A DNA stretch of 64,000 bases, from contig CAIMDB010000007.1 in the NCBI GenBank assembly GCA_903839675.1, positions 175,112 through 239,111 of the forward strand. Direction: 5' to 3'. Both the position numbers and the translations under genes were made by a program. Every line of letters begins with the position of its first letter. Positions within the stretch are counted from its first letter, which is position 1. Below are positions 38,809 to 48,101 of the stretch, piece after piece. The DNA is from an uncultured Sphingomonadales bacterium. Its GTDB lineage: Bacteria; Pseudomonadota; Alphaproteobacteria; Sphingomonadales; Sphingomonadaceae. The notes beneath the pieces were generated by a model. It saw only the letters and a program-made list of their open reading frames with translations. It was not told the DNA's origin and did no database searches.

Positions 38809-39791
38809 GGCAGCACCACAGCACGGCCGATGACGTCCCGGCTTTCCAGCGCTTTCAGGGCGTCCCCCGTCTGATCAAGAGGGAAGCGGTGCGAAATGGC
38901 GGGGCGCATGACGCCCTTTGCCGCCAATTCGATCAACGCGGCCCGCGTTCTTTTCCCCAATTCAGGGTCGCGACGCGTGGCTTCGCCAGCCCGCAGGCCC
39001 ATCACGGTATACCCTTTGATCAGGACGTGATTGGCTGGGAATTTGGGGATCTCTCCGCTTGCAAAGCCGACGATCAAATAGCGGCCACCCCAACCGAGCG
39101 TGCGCGTTGCTGTGATCGCGAGAGGGCCGCCAACGGGATCATAAACGACGTCCACACCCTTGCCGCCGGTGGCCGCTTTGACAGCTTCTGGCAGATCAGG
39201 CGTGTCGTTCAAAAAAGCAAAGTCGGCGCCTGCCGCAAGGATGGCGTCAAGCTTTGCCTTTGTAGAGGCCAGTCCAATTACGGTCGCGCCCTTATGCTTG
39301 CCAAGCTGCACAGCCGCCATGCCGACGCCACCGCTTGCGCCTAACACCAGCAGCGCTTCCCCCGGCTGGATATCTGCCTTGTCGTTGAGGGCATGCCAAG
39401 CGGTGGTCGCTGCCACATACCAGCCAGCGCCTTCTTCATAAGATAGCGCGTCGGGCAGGGGGAACATTTGTCCAGCAGGCGCAATGGCCTGTTCTGCAAA
39501 TCCCCCCAGCCGGAGCTGCGCCATGACACGGTCCCCGGCTTTGAAATCAGTCACATCCGCGCCGACCTCAATGACGTTACCCGCAGCTTCCATGCCGGGT
39601 ACAAACGGCAGGTCTGGGCGGAGTTGATATCCGCCCCGGGTCATCAAAAGATCAGGGAAGTTCGCGCCTGCCGCCTTGACAGCAATCCGCACGTCCCCCG
39701 CCGCCAAAGGCGGACAGGGAAGCGTACGGACTTCAAGAGAGCCGGGGCCCTCTAGTGCCGCGCAGACGGCGGCGCGATAGGTCTGGCTCAA
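38805..39791 (-). CDS. NADPH:quinone oxidoreductase-type MDR protein
   Basis: A 328-residue medium-chain dehydrogenase/reductase of the zinc-free quinone reductase class. GANFPDLLMTRGGYQ and PFVPGMEAAGNVIEVG form the catalytic domain. The cofactor motif LLVLGASGGVGMAAVQLGK marks NADPH binding. It reduces quinones or enones; the substrate is unknown. The TTG start at 39791 overlaps the thiolase stop (TTGA) and begins just before the conserved region, which supports this unusual start. Confidence 0.88.
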   Translation of the reverse strand: MSQTYRAAVCAALEGPGSLEVRTLPCPPLAAGDVRIAVKAAGANFPDLLMTRGGYQLRPDLPFVPGMEAAGNVIEVGADVTDFKAGDRVMAQLRLGGFAEQAIAPAGQMFPLPDALSYEEGAGWYVAATTAWHALNDKADIQPGEALLVLGASGGVGMAAVQLGKHKGATVIGLASTKAKLDAILAAGADFAFLNDTPDLPEAVKAATGGKGVDVVYDPVGGPLAITATRTLGWGGRYLIVGFASGEIPKFPANHVLIKGYTVMGLRAGEATRRDPELGKRTRAALIELAAKGVMRPAISHRFPLDQTGDALKALESRDVIGRAVVLP

Positions 39792-41035
39792 ATGCGTTCG
39801 ATGATGATCGCAGGAGCCATGCCGCCTGCGGCACACATTGTGACGAGGCCATAGCGTCCGCCGGAGCGTTCCAGTTCATCGAGTGCAGTGCCGATCAGCA
39901 TTGAGCCGGTGGCGCCAATTGGGTGGCCCAACGCCATGGCGCCGCCATTGATGTTAACCTTGGTTCGGTCGAGATCGAGATCACGGATGAACTTTTCAGC
40001 AACGACGGCAAAAGCTTCGTTGATTTCCCAGACGTCGATGTCTTCGACCTTGAGGCCCGCCTTGGCGAGGGCCTTCTTGGCGGCAGGCACCGGCGCGTTG
40101 AGCATCAGCGTGGGATCATCGCCCTGATTGATGTAGCACACAACGCGACCACGGGGCTTCAGGCCATGCTTGTCGGCATATTCCTTCGACGTGATGAGAA
40201 CAGCGCCAGCGCCGTCGACGACGCCCGAGCTGTTGCCGGCATGGTGCACGCCTTTCCAGTTCAGCTCAGGATAACGGCGCTGGATCTGCTTGCGGAAGGT
40301 GGTGCCGCCCAGATCAAAGTCGGCAATGCCGTCAAAGCTGGCCTTCAGCGAGGCGAGGCCTTCCGCTGTTGTTTCCGGGCGTGGGAACTCTTCATGGTCC
40401 AACGCGACAGTGCCGTCCGGGTTGTGGACGGTGATGAGTGACTTGTCGAAGCGACCTTCGCGGATGGCGCGGGCGGCGCGCTCCTGGCTGACAAGAGCAA
40501 GGGCATCGAGCGCTTCGCGGGGGATGCCTTCCATGGCCGCAATCGCGTCACCGCAGACGCCCTGATGCGACTGCGGGTGGATCGCGTCGAGTTCAAGATT
40601 GCCTGAGCCCATGCCCATTGGCTTTAGGCCGGCATTGGCTTCTTCCGCGCCGATCTGCGACGTGTAGCTCATCATTTCGGTGCCACCGGCAATCACGCAG
40701 TCTTCCATGCCCGACATCACGGCTGCCGTGGCGAGATTCACCGACGTAATGCCGCCGCCGCAGAAGCGGTCAAGCGTCATGCCGCTGGCGCCAATGTCAT
40801 AACCGGCAGCGAGGGCGGACATGCGGCCCAGATCGCCGCCTTGCTTGCCCTTCTGGGTTGAGGTGGACCAGATCACGTCATCGACGGTCGAGGTGTCTAG
40901 ATTGTTACGCTCCTTCAGCGCCTTCAGGACGGTCGCCGCGAGATGTTGCGGGTGCAGGTGGGAAAGGGCGCCCTTGCCGGGTTTGCCAACGCCGCGCGGG
41001 GTGCGGCATGCGTCGATGATATAAGCTTCAGCCAT
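39788..41035 (-). CDS. Acetyl-CoA C-acyltransferase (thiolase)
   Basis: A 415-residue thiolase. The acyl-accepting cysteine is in [15 protein letters not shown]. The C-terminal catalytic set is [22 protein letters not shown] and the second Cys in VTMCAAGGM. It performs thiolytic cleavage or condensation of 3-ketoacyl-CoA. ATG 41035 has GGGAGAG shortly upstream. Its operon partners are an MDR reductase and a DUF952 protein, which suggests fatty acid or aromatic acid side-chain catabolism. Confidence 0.93.
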   Translation of the reverse strand: MAEAYIIDACRTPRGVGKPGKGALSHLHPQHLAATVLKALKERNNLDTSTVDDVIWSTSTQKGKQGGDLGRMSALAAGYDIGASGMTLDRFCGGGITSVNLATAAVMSGMEDCVIAGGTEMMSYTSQIGAEEANAGLKPMGMGSGNLELDAIHPQSHQGVCGDAIAAMEGIPREALDALALVSQERAARAIREGRFDKSLITVHNPDGTVALDHEEFPRPETTAEGLASLKASFDGIADFDLGGTTFRKQIQRRYPELNWKGVHHAGNSSGVVDGAGAVLITSKEYADKHGLKPRGRVVCYINQGDDPTLMLNAPVPAAKKALAKAGLKVEDIDVWEINEAFAVVAEKFIRDLDLDRTKVNINGGAMALGHPIGATGSMLIGTALDELERSGGRYGLVTMCAAGGMAPAIIIERI

Positions 41036-41227
41036 GAGTCTCTCCCAATTTTCAAATGAGTCGTGCTTTCCCTTTACGTAAACGGGGTGTTGTTGCAAGT
41101 TCAAGTCAACGCATGTGGGATAGGCTGAGTTCCGGAGGGGGGCAGTGTTTTTCCGGCCAAGACCAAGGCGCTATTGTGGCTACCGTGCCGACGGTATAGC
41201 CATGCGTTAACGAAATAGGAGAGTAGC

Positions 41228-42370
41228 ATGACCGACACGCCCGAAAAATCGCTTTTGATCCGGACTTTGATCAAGCCGGAAGGCCAGCTGGATATCTATC
41301 TGGATGAGGTCGCCGTTGAGCAGCCGGGCGAGAACCAAGTGCTGGTGAAGGTTCTTGCGGCCCCCATTAACCCGTCTGATCTTGGCCTGCTGGTGGGGGC
41401 GGCGGACATGTCCACGGCCCGTCAGACAAGCATGAGCGGCCATCCGGCTGTGACCGCTGACGTGCCAGCATCAGGTTTGCGCGCCATGGCGGGCCGACTT
41501 GGGGATGCGATGCCTGTCGGCAATGAAGGCAGTGGCGTCGTTATTGCGGCCGGCAGCAGTGCCGCGGCCCAAGCCCTTATGGGCAAGACAGTCGCGCTGT
41601 TGGGCGGAGCGATGTATTCTCAATATCGCACGCTGCCGGTTCAGATGTGCATGGAACTGCCCGACGGGACGGACCCGAAGGATGGCGCATCCTGCTTCGT
41701 CAATCCGCTGACGGCGCTGGGTTTTGTCGAAACCGTCAAGCGCGAAGGCCACACCGGCATCGTCCACACGGCAGCTGCCTCCAATCTTGGTCAAATGCTC
41801 AACCGCATCTGCATCGCCGATGGGATGCCGCTGATCAATGTCGTGCGCAGCCAAGCACAGATTGACCTGCTGAAAGGACAGGGCGCGACCTATGTGTTTG
41901 ATTCAACATCGGACAGCTTCATGGCCGATCTGACGGCGGCGCTGGTTGAAACCGGCATCACCTGCGCCTTTGACGCCATTGGCGGTGGCAAGCAGGGCAG
42001 CATGATCATGTCCGCCATGGAAGCGGCTGCAGTCAAGCGCATGAAGGAATATAGCCGCTACGGCTCCGACGCGTTCAAGCAGCTCTACATCTATGGCGGG
42101 CTGGACATGTCGCCGACCGTCCTGACACGCAGCTTCGGCTTTAGCTGGTCTGTCTCTGGCTGGCTGCTGACACCTTTCATGCAGAAGGTTGGCCCGGAAG
42201 TGGTCGGGCAGATGCGCGCGCGTGTCGTGGCTGAACTGAAGACAACCTTTGCCAGCCATTACAGCCATGAGATTTCGCTGGCTGACGCGCTGAACCTCGA
42301 AACGCTACAGGCGTATAACGCAAAGCGCACCGGCGAAAAGTACCTGATCCTGCCGCATAAGGACGCTTGA
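41228..42370 (+). CDS. Zinc-binding-type alcohol dehydrogenase (MDR) family protein
   Basis: A 380-residue MDR protein with the GroES-like start (EQPGENQVLVKVLAAPINPSDLGLL) and VGNEGSGVVIAAGSS. The nucleotide fold has a TAAASNLGQMLNRI motif rather than the classic GxGxxG, typical of one NADPH-dependent branch. Catalytic-zinc cysteines are not evident. It is followed at once by a short-chain dehydrogenase, suggesting a two-step oxidation/reduction. Substrate is unknown. Confidence 0.82.
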   Translation: MTDTPEKSLLIRTLIKPEGQLDIYLDEVAVEQPGENQVLVKVLAAPINPSDLGLLVGAADMSTARQTSMSGHPAVTADVPASGLRAMAGRLGDAMPVGNEGSGVVIAAGSSAAAQALMGKTVALLGGAMYSQYRTLPVQMCMELPDGTDPKDGASCFVNPLTALGFVETVKREGHTGIVHTAAASNLGQMLNRICIADGMPLINVVRSQAQIDLLKGQGATYVFDSTSDSFMADLTAALVETGITCAFDAIGGGKQGSMIMSAMEAAAVKRMKEYSRYGSDAFKQLYIYGGLDMSPTVLTRSFGFSWSVSGWLLTPFMQKVGPEVVGQMRARVVAELKTTFASHYSHEISLADALNLETLQAYNAKRTGEKYLILPHKDA

Positions 42371-42372
42371 GC

Positions 42373-43146
42373 ATGGGCGATCTGGATGGACGCATCGCGC
42401 TCGTCACAGGCGCATCTCGGGGCATTGGCGCAACGACGGCGCGTGCGCTGGCGGCGGCCGGTGCAAAGGTCATCGTGACCGACCTCAACGAGCCGTCAGA
42501 AGTCGCCGTTGAAATCGGTGGCCTGTCCCGCGCGCAGGATGTCACGAGCGAAGCTGACTGGGCAGGCACGATGGCCTTCATCCGCGAAAAGGCAGGTGGC
42601 CTCGACATTCTGGTGAACAATGCCGGCCTGTTCTTGATGAAGCCGCTTTTGGACATCACGCTGGAGGAGTGGCGTAAGCTGCATGCCGTCAATGTGGAGG
42701 GCGTGTTTTTGGGTACCAAAGCTGCCATCCCGCTGCTGGCAGAGCGCGCATCCAAATGGAAAGGCGGCACAGCCATCATCAACTTGTCATCGGTGGCAGG
42801 ACTTGTCGGCGCGGCTGGGGCCTCTTGCTATAATGCCTCCAAGGGCGCGGTGCGGCTGTTTACAAAGGGGGTCGCGATGGAAGTCGCGTCGGCAGGCATT
42901 CGCGTCAATTCTGTGCACCCCGGCATTATCGAAACCAAAATGGGTGATGAAGTGGTCTCCGGTTTTTCAGCGCTTGGTGGCGTTGGCGAGAATGAGGCCC
43001 GGGCACAGGCTGCGCAGATCCATCCTCTTGGGCATATGGGGCAGCCGCAGAATATTGCCGATGCTATCGTCTTTCTGGCGTCAGACCGCGCTGCCTTTAT
43101 GACGGGATCTGAATTGGTTGTTGATGGGGGGCTGACGGCCAGCTGA
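42373..43146 (+). CDS. Short-chain dehydrogenase/reductase
   Basis: A 257-residue classical SDR. The cofactor motif TGASRGIGATTA is near residue 12, NNAG follows, and the catalytic Ser with YNASK (Tyr and Lys) is intact, as is the IRVNSVHPGIIET segment. Asp after the second beta strand (VTDLNE) suggests NAD(H). ATG 42373 is used here; TTG 42367 overlapping the upstream stop is equally possible. It is probably co-transcribed with the MDR gene. Confidence 0.92.
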   Translation: MGDLDGRIALVTGASRGIGATTARALAAAGAKVIVTDLNEPSEVAVEIGGLSRAQDVTSEADWAGTMAFIREKAGGLDILVNNAGLFLMKPLLDITLEEWRKLHAVNVEGVFLGTKAAIPLLAERASKWKGGTAIINLSSVAGLVGAAGASCYNASKGAVRLFTKGVAMEVASAGIRVNSVHPGIIETKMGDEVVSGFSALGGVGENEARAQAAQIHPLGHMGQPQNIADAIVFLASDRAAFMTGSELVVDGGLTAS

Positions 43147-43226
43147 TATTGAGGCCGATCCGGCGGAAAGAGAGAAAAGAATCCCTCTTTCACAGTGTGC
43201 GGAGGTCGCCTAAAGCCCCGATCGCA

Positions 43227-43943
43227 ATGCACGCCTACGCCAATCCGGCCCGATTCCTGAAAATAGCCCGTCCGCTGACGCCCGTCTGCGTGGGTGTCGG
43301 TCTGTTGCTGGTGCTTCTGGGCAGTTATGTCGGGCTTTTCCTGACACCGCCGGACTATCTGCAGGGTGATACTGTCAGGATCATGTACATCCACGTGCCT
43401 GCCGCATGGCTCGGCATGGGCGGATGGACGGGCATTGCGATTGCCAGCATTGTGCAGCTTGTATGGCGTCACCCGTTGGCGGGCGTTGCCGGCCGCGCAA
43501 TTGCCGCACCGGGTGCCCTGTTTACAGCAATCTGCTTGCTCACCGGCTCTATCTGGGGTCGCCCGACTTGGGGAACCTGGTGGGAATGGGATGGCCGGAT
43601 GACGTCGATGCTCGTCCTTCTGTTTCTCTATTTCGGGTATATGGCGCTCGCCAATGCGAGTGATGAACGGACGACCGTTAGCCGTGCGACGGCGATCTTC
43701 GGCATTGTCGGTGCCATCAACATCCCGATCATCAATCGTTCTGTCGTTTGGTGGAACTCGCTTCATCAGGGCCCATCGATCACGTTGCGTGGGTCGAGCA
43801 TTTCCTCTGAAATATTGTGGCCCTTGCTGCCGACGGTCATTGGTTTCTCGCTGCTCTTTGGGGGTGTCGTGCTGATGCGGATGCGGGCCAACCTTGCGGA
43901 GGCCAAAGTGGAGGCGCGGATGCGCCGGATGGCGGCATCATGA
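43227..43943 (+). CDS. ccmC: Haem exporter/cytochrome c maturation protein CcmC
   Basis: A 238-residue membrane protein with six helices. The haem-handling tryptophan-rich motif WGRPTWGTWWEWDGRMTSM lies in the second periplasmic loop, with flanking histidines IHVPAAW and NSLHQG. It loads haem onto CcmE. ATG 43227 gives the usual CcmC length. It starts the ccmC-D-E-F-G-H-I operon; ccmA and ccmB are not in the window. Confidence 0.95.
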   Translation: MHAYANPARFLKIARPLTPVCVGVGLLLVLLGSYVGLFLTPPDYLQGDTVRIMYIHVPAAWLGMGGWTGIAIASIVQLVWRHPLAGVAGRAIAAPGALFTAICLLTGSIWGRPTWGTWWEWDGRMTSMLVLLFLYFGYMALANASDERTTVSRATAIFGIVGAINIPIINRSVVWWNSLHQGPSITLRGSSISSEILWPLLPTVIGFSLLFGGVVLMRMRANLAEAKVEARMRRMAAS

Positions 43944-44071
43944 ACCATTGGGCCTTCATCATTGCCGCCTACGGCCTGACAGCGCTCGGCACGGCGGGTG
44001 TTCTCCTCTGGAGCTATTTGGATATGCGCCGTGCTGAAAAGGCTGTCGCTGATCTGGAGACCCGCAAGTGA
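43940..44071 (+). CDS. ccmD: Haem exporter protein CcmD
   Basis: A 43-residue single-pass protein, MNHWAFIIAAYGLTALGTAG then LLWSYLDMRRAEKAV, as expected for CcmD. It helps release holo-CcmE from CcmC. It overlaps ccmC by 4 nt at its start and ccmE by 4 nt at its end, so it is clearly part of the operon despite its size. Confidence 0.9.
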   Translation: MNHWAFIIAAYGLTALGTAGVLLWSYLDMRRAEKAVADLETRK

Positions 44072-44502
44072 AGGCGAAGAAGCAACGATTGATCCTTGCG
44101 CTTCTCGGCCTTGGCGCTGTTGTCGGCGCAGGGCTCCTCGCAGCGTCCGGCTTAAAGACAGAAGCATCCTTCTTCTTTGCGCCCGGAGACGTCGCTGGCA
44201 TCGACCTGCCATTGGGCAAAGCCGTTCGTCTGGGCGGCATGGTGGCCGACAAGTCGATCCGCCATGATGCAGACGGGGTGACCATTCATTTCGTCGTTGA
44301 AGACGGCAAGGCGAAGGTGCCGGTCGTCTTTAAAGGCATCGCACCGGACCTTTTTAAGGAAAACTCAGGCGTTGTTGCTGAAGGCGAGTTTCGTGCGGAC
44401 GGATCTTTCGTTGCCTCCAATCTACTGGCCAAGCATGATGAGCGCTACATGCCCCCTGAACTAGATGGCAAAATGCACAAGACAGGCAGTTTAAAGTCGT
44501 GA
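44068..44502 (+). CDS. ccmE: Periplasmic haem chaperone CcmE
   Basis: A 144-residue protein with an N-terminal membrane anchor (residues 7-27) and an OB-fold domain. The covalent haem site is His123 with Tyr127 in LAKHDERYMPPE, the standard HxxxY type. VVFKGIAPDLFKENSGVVAEG is also diagnostic. It carries haem from CcmC to CcmF. Overlaps on both sides are 4 nt. Confidence 0.97.
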   Translation: MKAKKQRLILALLGLGAVVGAGLLAASGLKTEASFFFAPGDVAGIDLPLGKAVRLGGMVADKSIRHDADGVTIHFVVEDGKAKVPVVFKGIAPDLFKENSGVVAEGEFRADGSFVASNLLAKHDERYMPPELDGKMHKTGSLKS

Positions 44503-46427
44503 TCGCAGAACTCGGCCTCGGGTTGCTCTGGCTCGCGGCTGGTCTCGCTATCATCCAATCTGGTCTTGGCATGTTGGGGCTGTGGCAGACGAACAGGCCC
44601 GAACTTGGCAATGCTGTTCGGCCTGTAGCGGTTGCGCAGGCCCTTTTGATTGGCATTTCCTTTGCTTGCCTAATCTACCTGTTCATTGTGTCGGACATGT
44701 CGGTGAAGCTGGTGGTCGCCAACAGCCATTCAGACAAGCCGATGCTTTACAAAGTGTCGGGCGCATGGGGGAACCATGAGGGCTCTATGCTCCTTTGGGT
44801 TGCCGTATTGGCCATAGCCGGTGCCGGCATTGCACTCGCAGAACGGCGCGTGCGGCGCGATACGCTGATCGCCACGCTGATGGCGCAAGGCCTGCTGGCT
44901 CTTGGCTTTTATGCGTTCCTGCTCTTTTCATCGAACCCGTTTGAGCGTTTGAACCCGGCACCACAGGACGGGCAGGGGCTAAACCCGCTGCTGCAGGACC
45001 CCGGTCTCGCCTTCCATCCGCCGACGCTCTATTTCGGCTATGTCGGCATGTCGGTGGCCTTCAGCTATGCGGTTGGCGCCTTGATCACCCGTGATGTCGG
45101 CCCGGCCTTCGCGCGAGCGATGCGGCCTTGGGTGCTTGGCGCCTGGGTCATGCTGACGCTGGGCATCACGGCGGGCAGCTACTGGGCCTATTATGAGCTT
45201 GGCTGGGGTGGCTGGTGGTTCTGGGACCCCGTCGAGAATGCCTCGCTGATGCCTTGGCTGGCGGCGACAGCCTTGCTCCATTCGGTAACCGTTCTGGCGA
45301 CGCGAGATGCTTTGCGGGCATGGACGGTCATGCTGGCCGTGGTGGCTTTCTCCATGTCGATCGTGGGCACATTCCTTGTGCGCTCCGGCATCTTGACCAG
45401 CGTGCATGCGTTCGCCGTCGATCCGCAGCGCGGCAGCTTCATATTGGCATTGATGCTCATCTACATTGGTGGGGCGCTTGCCTTGTTTGCGCTGCGCGTC
45501 GGAACAGTGCGGGAAGGGGCGGTTTTTGAACCCGTCAGCCGTGAAGCGGCACTGGTGCTCAACAATCTGTTCCTGACTGTCATTTTGGGCGTCGTGCTGA
45601 TTGGTACGCTCTACCCGATCGTTGCCCAAGGCTTTGGCCAGCAAGTCTCTATCGGTCCGCCCTATTTCAACCCGGCTGCTGGTTCGGTTGCCTTGATGTT
45701 GATCGTCGTGATGGCCGCTGGCCCGCTGATGCGGTGGCGGTCGGACAGCGCACCAAAGGTGCTGCGACGCTTGGCCATTCCGTTGGCCATCGGCATCGTG
45801 TCGCTTCTCGTGGTCCGGTTACTGGCACCTGATATGGGCGTGTTGCCTTGGCTGGGCTTGTCGACGGCGCTGTTGGCCGGAACCGGCAGCATTGCGCCTT
45901 TGTGGAAGCGCAACCTTCTGCGGACGCCACTCTTTACCTGGGGGATGGTCGTCGCGCATTTGGGGGTTGCGGTCGCCTTGGCTGGCATGGCTGTGGACAG
46001 CGCCTTCTTCAAAGAACGCCTTGTTGCGGTGAGCGAAGGCCAAACGACCGAGGTGGGCCCTTTCTCGGTTAAGCTGGTCTCGGTTGAACCCATCATCGGG
46101 CCAAACTGGACCGCGATTGAAGCGACGATGGAGGCACGGCGTGGCGACGGCCAGCCGACCACGCTGCACCCACAGGCCCGCAATTACAGCACACCGCCGA
46201 CCGACACGAGCGAAGCCGCAATCACCACACATATTGATGGACAGCTTTACGCCGTACTTGGCAAACAGGGTCAGGATGGCCGTTGGCAGCTCCGCCTTTG
46301 GTGGAAGCCATTGGTCACCTTCATCTGGCTGGGTGGCTTCATGATCGCGCTCGGCGGGTTGCTTGCGCTTGTTGGTCGCGTCTGGCGGGAACGCCGCGGC
46401 ATGAAGAGCGAAGAGATTGCCGCATGA
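44499..46427 (+). CDS. ccmF: Cytochrome c haem lyase subunit CcmF
   Basis: A 642-residue polytopic membrane protein. It contains the WWD motif WGGWWFWDPVENASLMPWL, an upstream GAWGNHEGSMLLW and flanking histidines, all typical of CcmF. It ligates haem to apocytochrome c with CcmH/I. About 15 hydrophobic segments are visible. It overlaps ccmE and ccmG by 4 nt each. Confidence 0.97.
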   Translation: MIAELGLGLLWLAAGLAIIQSGLGMLGLWQTNRPELGNAVRPVAVAQALLIGISFACLIYLFIVSDMSVKLVVANSHSDKPMLYKVSGAWGNHEGSMLLWVAVLAIAGAGIALAERRVRRDTLIATLMAQGLLALGFYAFLLFSSNPFERLNPAPQDGQGLNPLLQDPGLAFHPPTLYFGYVGMSVAFSYAVGALITRDVGPAFARAMRPWVLGAWVMLTLGITAGSYWAYYELGWGGWWFWDPVENASLMPWLAATALLHSVTVLATRDALRAWTVMLAVVAFSMSIVGTFLVRSGILTSVHAFAVDPQRGSFILALMLIYIGGALALFALRVGTVREGAVFEPVSREAALVLNNLFLTVILGVVLIGTLYPIVAQGFGQQVSIGPPYFNPAAGSVALMLIVVMAAGPLMRWRSDSAPKVLRRLAIPLAIGIVSLLVVRLLAPDMGVLPWLGLSTALLAGTGSIAPLWKRNLLRTPLFTWGMVVAHLGVAVALAGMAVDSAFFKERLVAVSEGQTTEVGPFSVKLVSVEPIIGPNWTAIEATMEARRGDGQPTTLHPQARNYSTPPTDTSEAAITTHIDGQLYAVLGKQGQDGRWQLRLWWKPLVTFIWLGGFMIALGGLLALVGRVWRERRGMKSEEIAA

Positions 46428-46951
46428 GGAAGGTTTTGCTCTGGCTGCCTCTGGCGCTCTTTGGCTTGCTGCTTGGCATTATGGGCCACGGTATTCTGAA
46501 CCCAGAACAGACGACAGTCCCGTCGAGGCTGATCGGCACAAAGGTGCCACAATTCGACCTTCCGGCCGCTGTGCCTAGTCATGCGGCCCTTAAGAGCAGC
46601 GATCTGGCGTCGGGCAAGCCAATCTTGCTGAACATCTTCGCCAGTTGGTGTCTGCCCTGCATTACAGAAGCACCTATTCTAGAAGAGCTCAAGGCGAAGG
46701 GCGTGACGATCCACGCGATCGCCATTCGTGACAAGCCAGAGGATGTGGCACGATTCCTGTCAGACCATGGTGATCCCTATGCCAGCATCGGATCTGACGT
46801 ATCGAGCCGTGTTCAGATCAGTCTTGGGTCTTCAGGTGTGCCTGAAAGCTTCGTTATCGACGGCAAGGGGATCATCCGTCACCAGCATATTGGAGACATT
46901 AAGGTAGAGGACGTCCCGAAAATCCTGAAGGCGTTGGAGGAGGCGCGATGA
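46424..46951 (+). CDS. ccmG: Thiol:disulfide interchange protein CcmG/DsbE
   Basis: A 175-residue membrane-anchored thioredoxin-like protein. Residues 4-22 are the anchor. The active site is Cys76-Leu-Pro-Cys79 in FASWCLPCITEAP, followed by a cis-proline region GVPESFVID. It keeps the apocytochrome haem-binding cysteines reduced. Start and end overlap the neighbours by 4 nt. Confidence 0.96.
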   Translation: MRKVLLWLPLALFGLLLGIMGHGILNPEQTTVPSRLIGTKVPQFDLPAAVPSHAALKSSDLASGKPILLNIFASWCLPCITEAPILEELKAKGVTIHAIAIRDKPEDVARFLSDHGDPYASIGSDVSSRVQISLGSSGVPESFVIDGKGIIRHQHIGDIKVEDVPKILKALEEAR

Positions 46952-47355
46952 AGTGCTTTGCCCTTCTTCTCCTGCTGCTCGCGTCACCGGCTTTGGCAGA
47001 TTCCCGGATGGGTGCCGCACCACTCGCCAATGTACAACTCACCGACGTGCGGCAGGAACGGCAGGCGAGGGCACTGATGGAGACGATCCGCTGCCTTGTC
47101 TGTCAGGGGCAGTCGATTGCGGACTCCGACGCTGAAATGGCCGGGGACATGCGATCCCTGATCCGTGAACGCATTCAAAAAGGCGAACGTCCCGAGGCGA
47201 TCCGCTCTTGGCTGATCCAGCGCTACGGCGATTGGGTGACCTATGAGCCGCCGTTGAGCGTGACGACGATTTTTCTATGGGGGCTGCCGGTGCTTTTGCT
47301 CATGTTGGGCGGTGGCCTAGCCTTGGGCCGCATCCGCCGGACGTCGAAACGCTGA
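46948..47355 (+). CDS. ccmH: Cytochrome c maturation protein CcmH (CcmL type)
   Basis: A 135-residue protein with a signal peptide (residues 1-17, ending PALA), the redox motif Cys49-Leu-Val-Cys52 in IRCLVCQGQSIADSD, and a C-terminal membrane helix (TIFLWGLPVLLLMLGGGLALG). It reduces apocytochrome c thiols or forms a mixed disulfide during haem attachment. The stop overlaps the next ATG (TGATG). Confidence 0.95.
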   Translation: MKCFALLLLLLASPALADSRMGAAPLANVQLTDVRQERQARALMETIRCLVCQGQSIADSDAEMAGDMRSLIRERIQKGERPEAIRSWLIQRYGDWVTYEPPLSVTTIFLWGLPVLLLMLGGGLALGRIRRTSKR

Positions 47356-48002
47356 TGGCGCTCTTCCTCATCATCGCCGTGGGACTGACAGTCCTTTTGG
47401 GCCTTTGGAAGGTGGCGCGCCTGTCCACCGGCGCAGTCCTTCTGGTGGGCGCCGCTTTGTCGCTTGGACTGGTGGGCTATGCCCTTCAGGGTAGCCCCGC
47501 TTTGCCGTCCGCACCTGTGATGCTGAGGCCGCAGGCCGCAGCTCCGATTGACGAGGCCCAGCAGGCAACGGGCGACCTCCTTGGTCGCTTTGGCGGCGAA
47601 GCTGAGGCGTTGAAGCAGGCGGAATCTTATTTCAGAATTGGTCGGCCTGATCTGGCGGCACGCGTTCTTAAGCTGGGACTGTCCAAAAACCGCAACAGTC
47701 CGGCGCTCTGGACAGGTTTGGGCAATGCATTTGTCGCGCATGATCGAGGCTTCCTCTCCCCCTCGGCCGAGTTCGCCTACAAAAAGGCGTTGCGCCTTAC
47801 ACCGGGCTTCCCTGGGGCGCTCTATTTCTATGCCGTGGCGCTTGCGGAGAATGGTCGGATTGACGAAGCCCGTCCGCTTTTCGTGTCACTTGTGGCATCC
47901 ATGCCGCCAAATATGCCAATTCGTGCCCAGCTTCTCGCAGATCTGGAAAAGATGGGTGTCCTGAAACAGGGCGCGGCGGGCCCAGCAGCACCGGTCAAAT
48001 GA
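47355..48002 (+). CDS. ccmI: CcmI/CycH-like TPR protein
   Basis: A 215-residue protein with two N-terminal membrane helices (LFLIIAVGLTVLLGLWKV and GAVLLVGAALSLGLVGYAL) and a periplasmic TPR domain (ESYFRIGRPDLAARVLKLGL, FAYKKALRLTPGFPGALYFYAVALAENG). It should hold apocytochrome c for haem ligation. It is shorter than many CcmI proteins, lacking a long C-terminal periplasmic domain, but operon position supports the call. Confidence 0.85.
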   Translation: MALFLIIAVGLTVLLGLWKVARLSTGAVLLVGAALSLGLVGYALQGSPALPSAPVMLRPQAAAPIDEAQQATGDLLGRFGGEAEALKQAESYFRIGRPDLAARVLKLGLSKNRNSPALWTGLGNAFVAHDRGFLSPSAEFAYKKALRLTPGFPGALYFYAVALAENGRIDEARPLFVSLVASMPPNMPIRAQLLADLEKMGVLKQGAAGPAAPVK

Positions 48003-48101
48003 TTTGCGGCGCTACCACCCCCGTGCTAGCGCGCGGCTAACTCGCGTGCAGAGAACCGTGCATCCCATGCAAAATCAAGCTGCCTTCGGACGTTACTGAT
48101 C

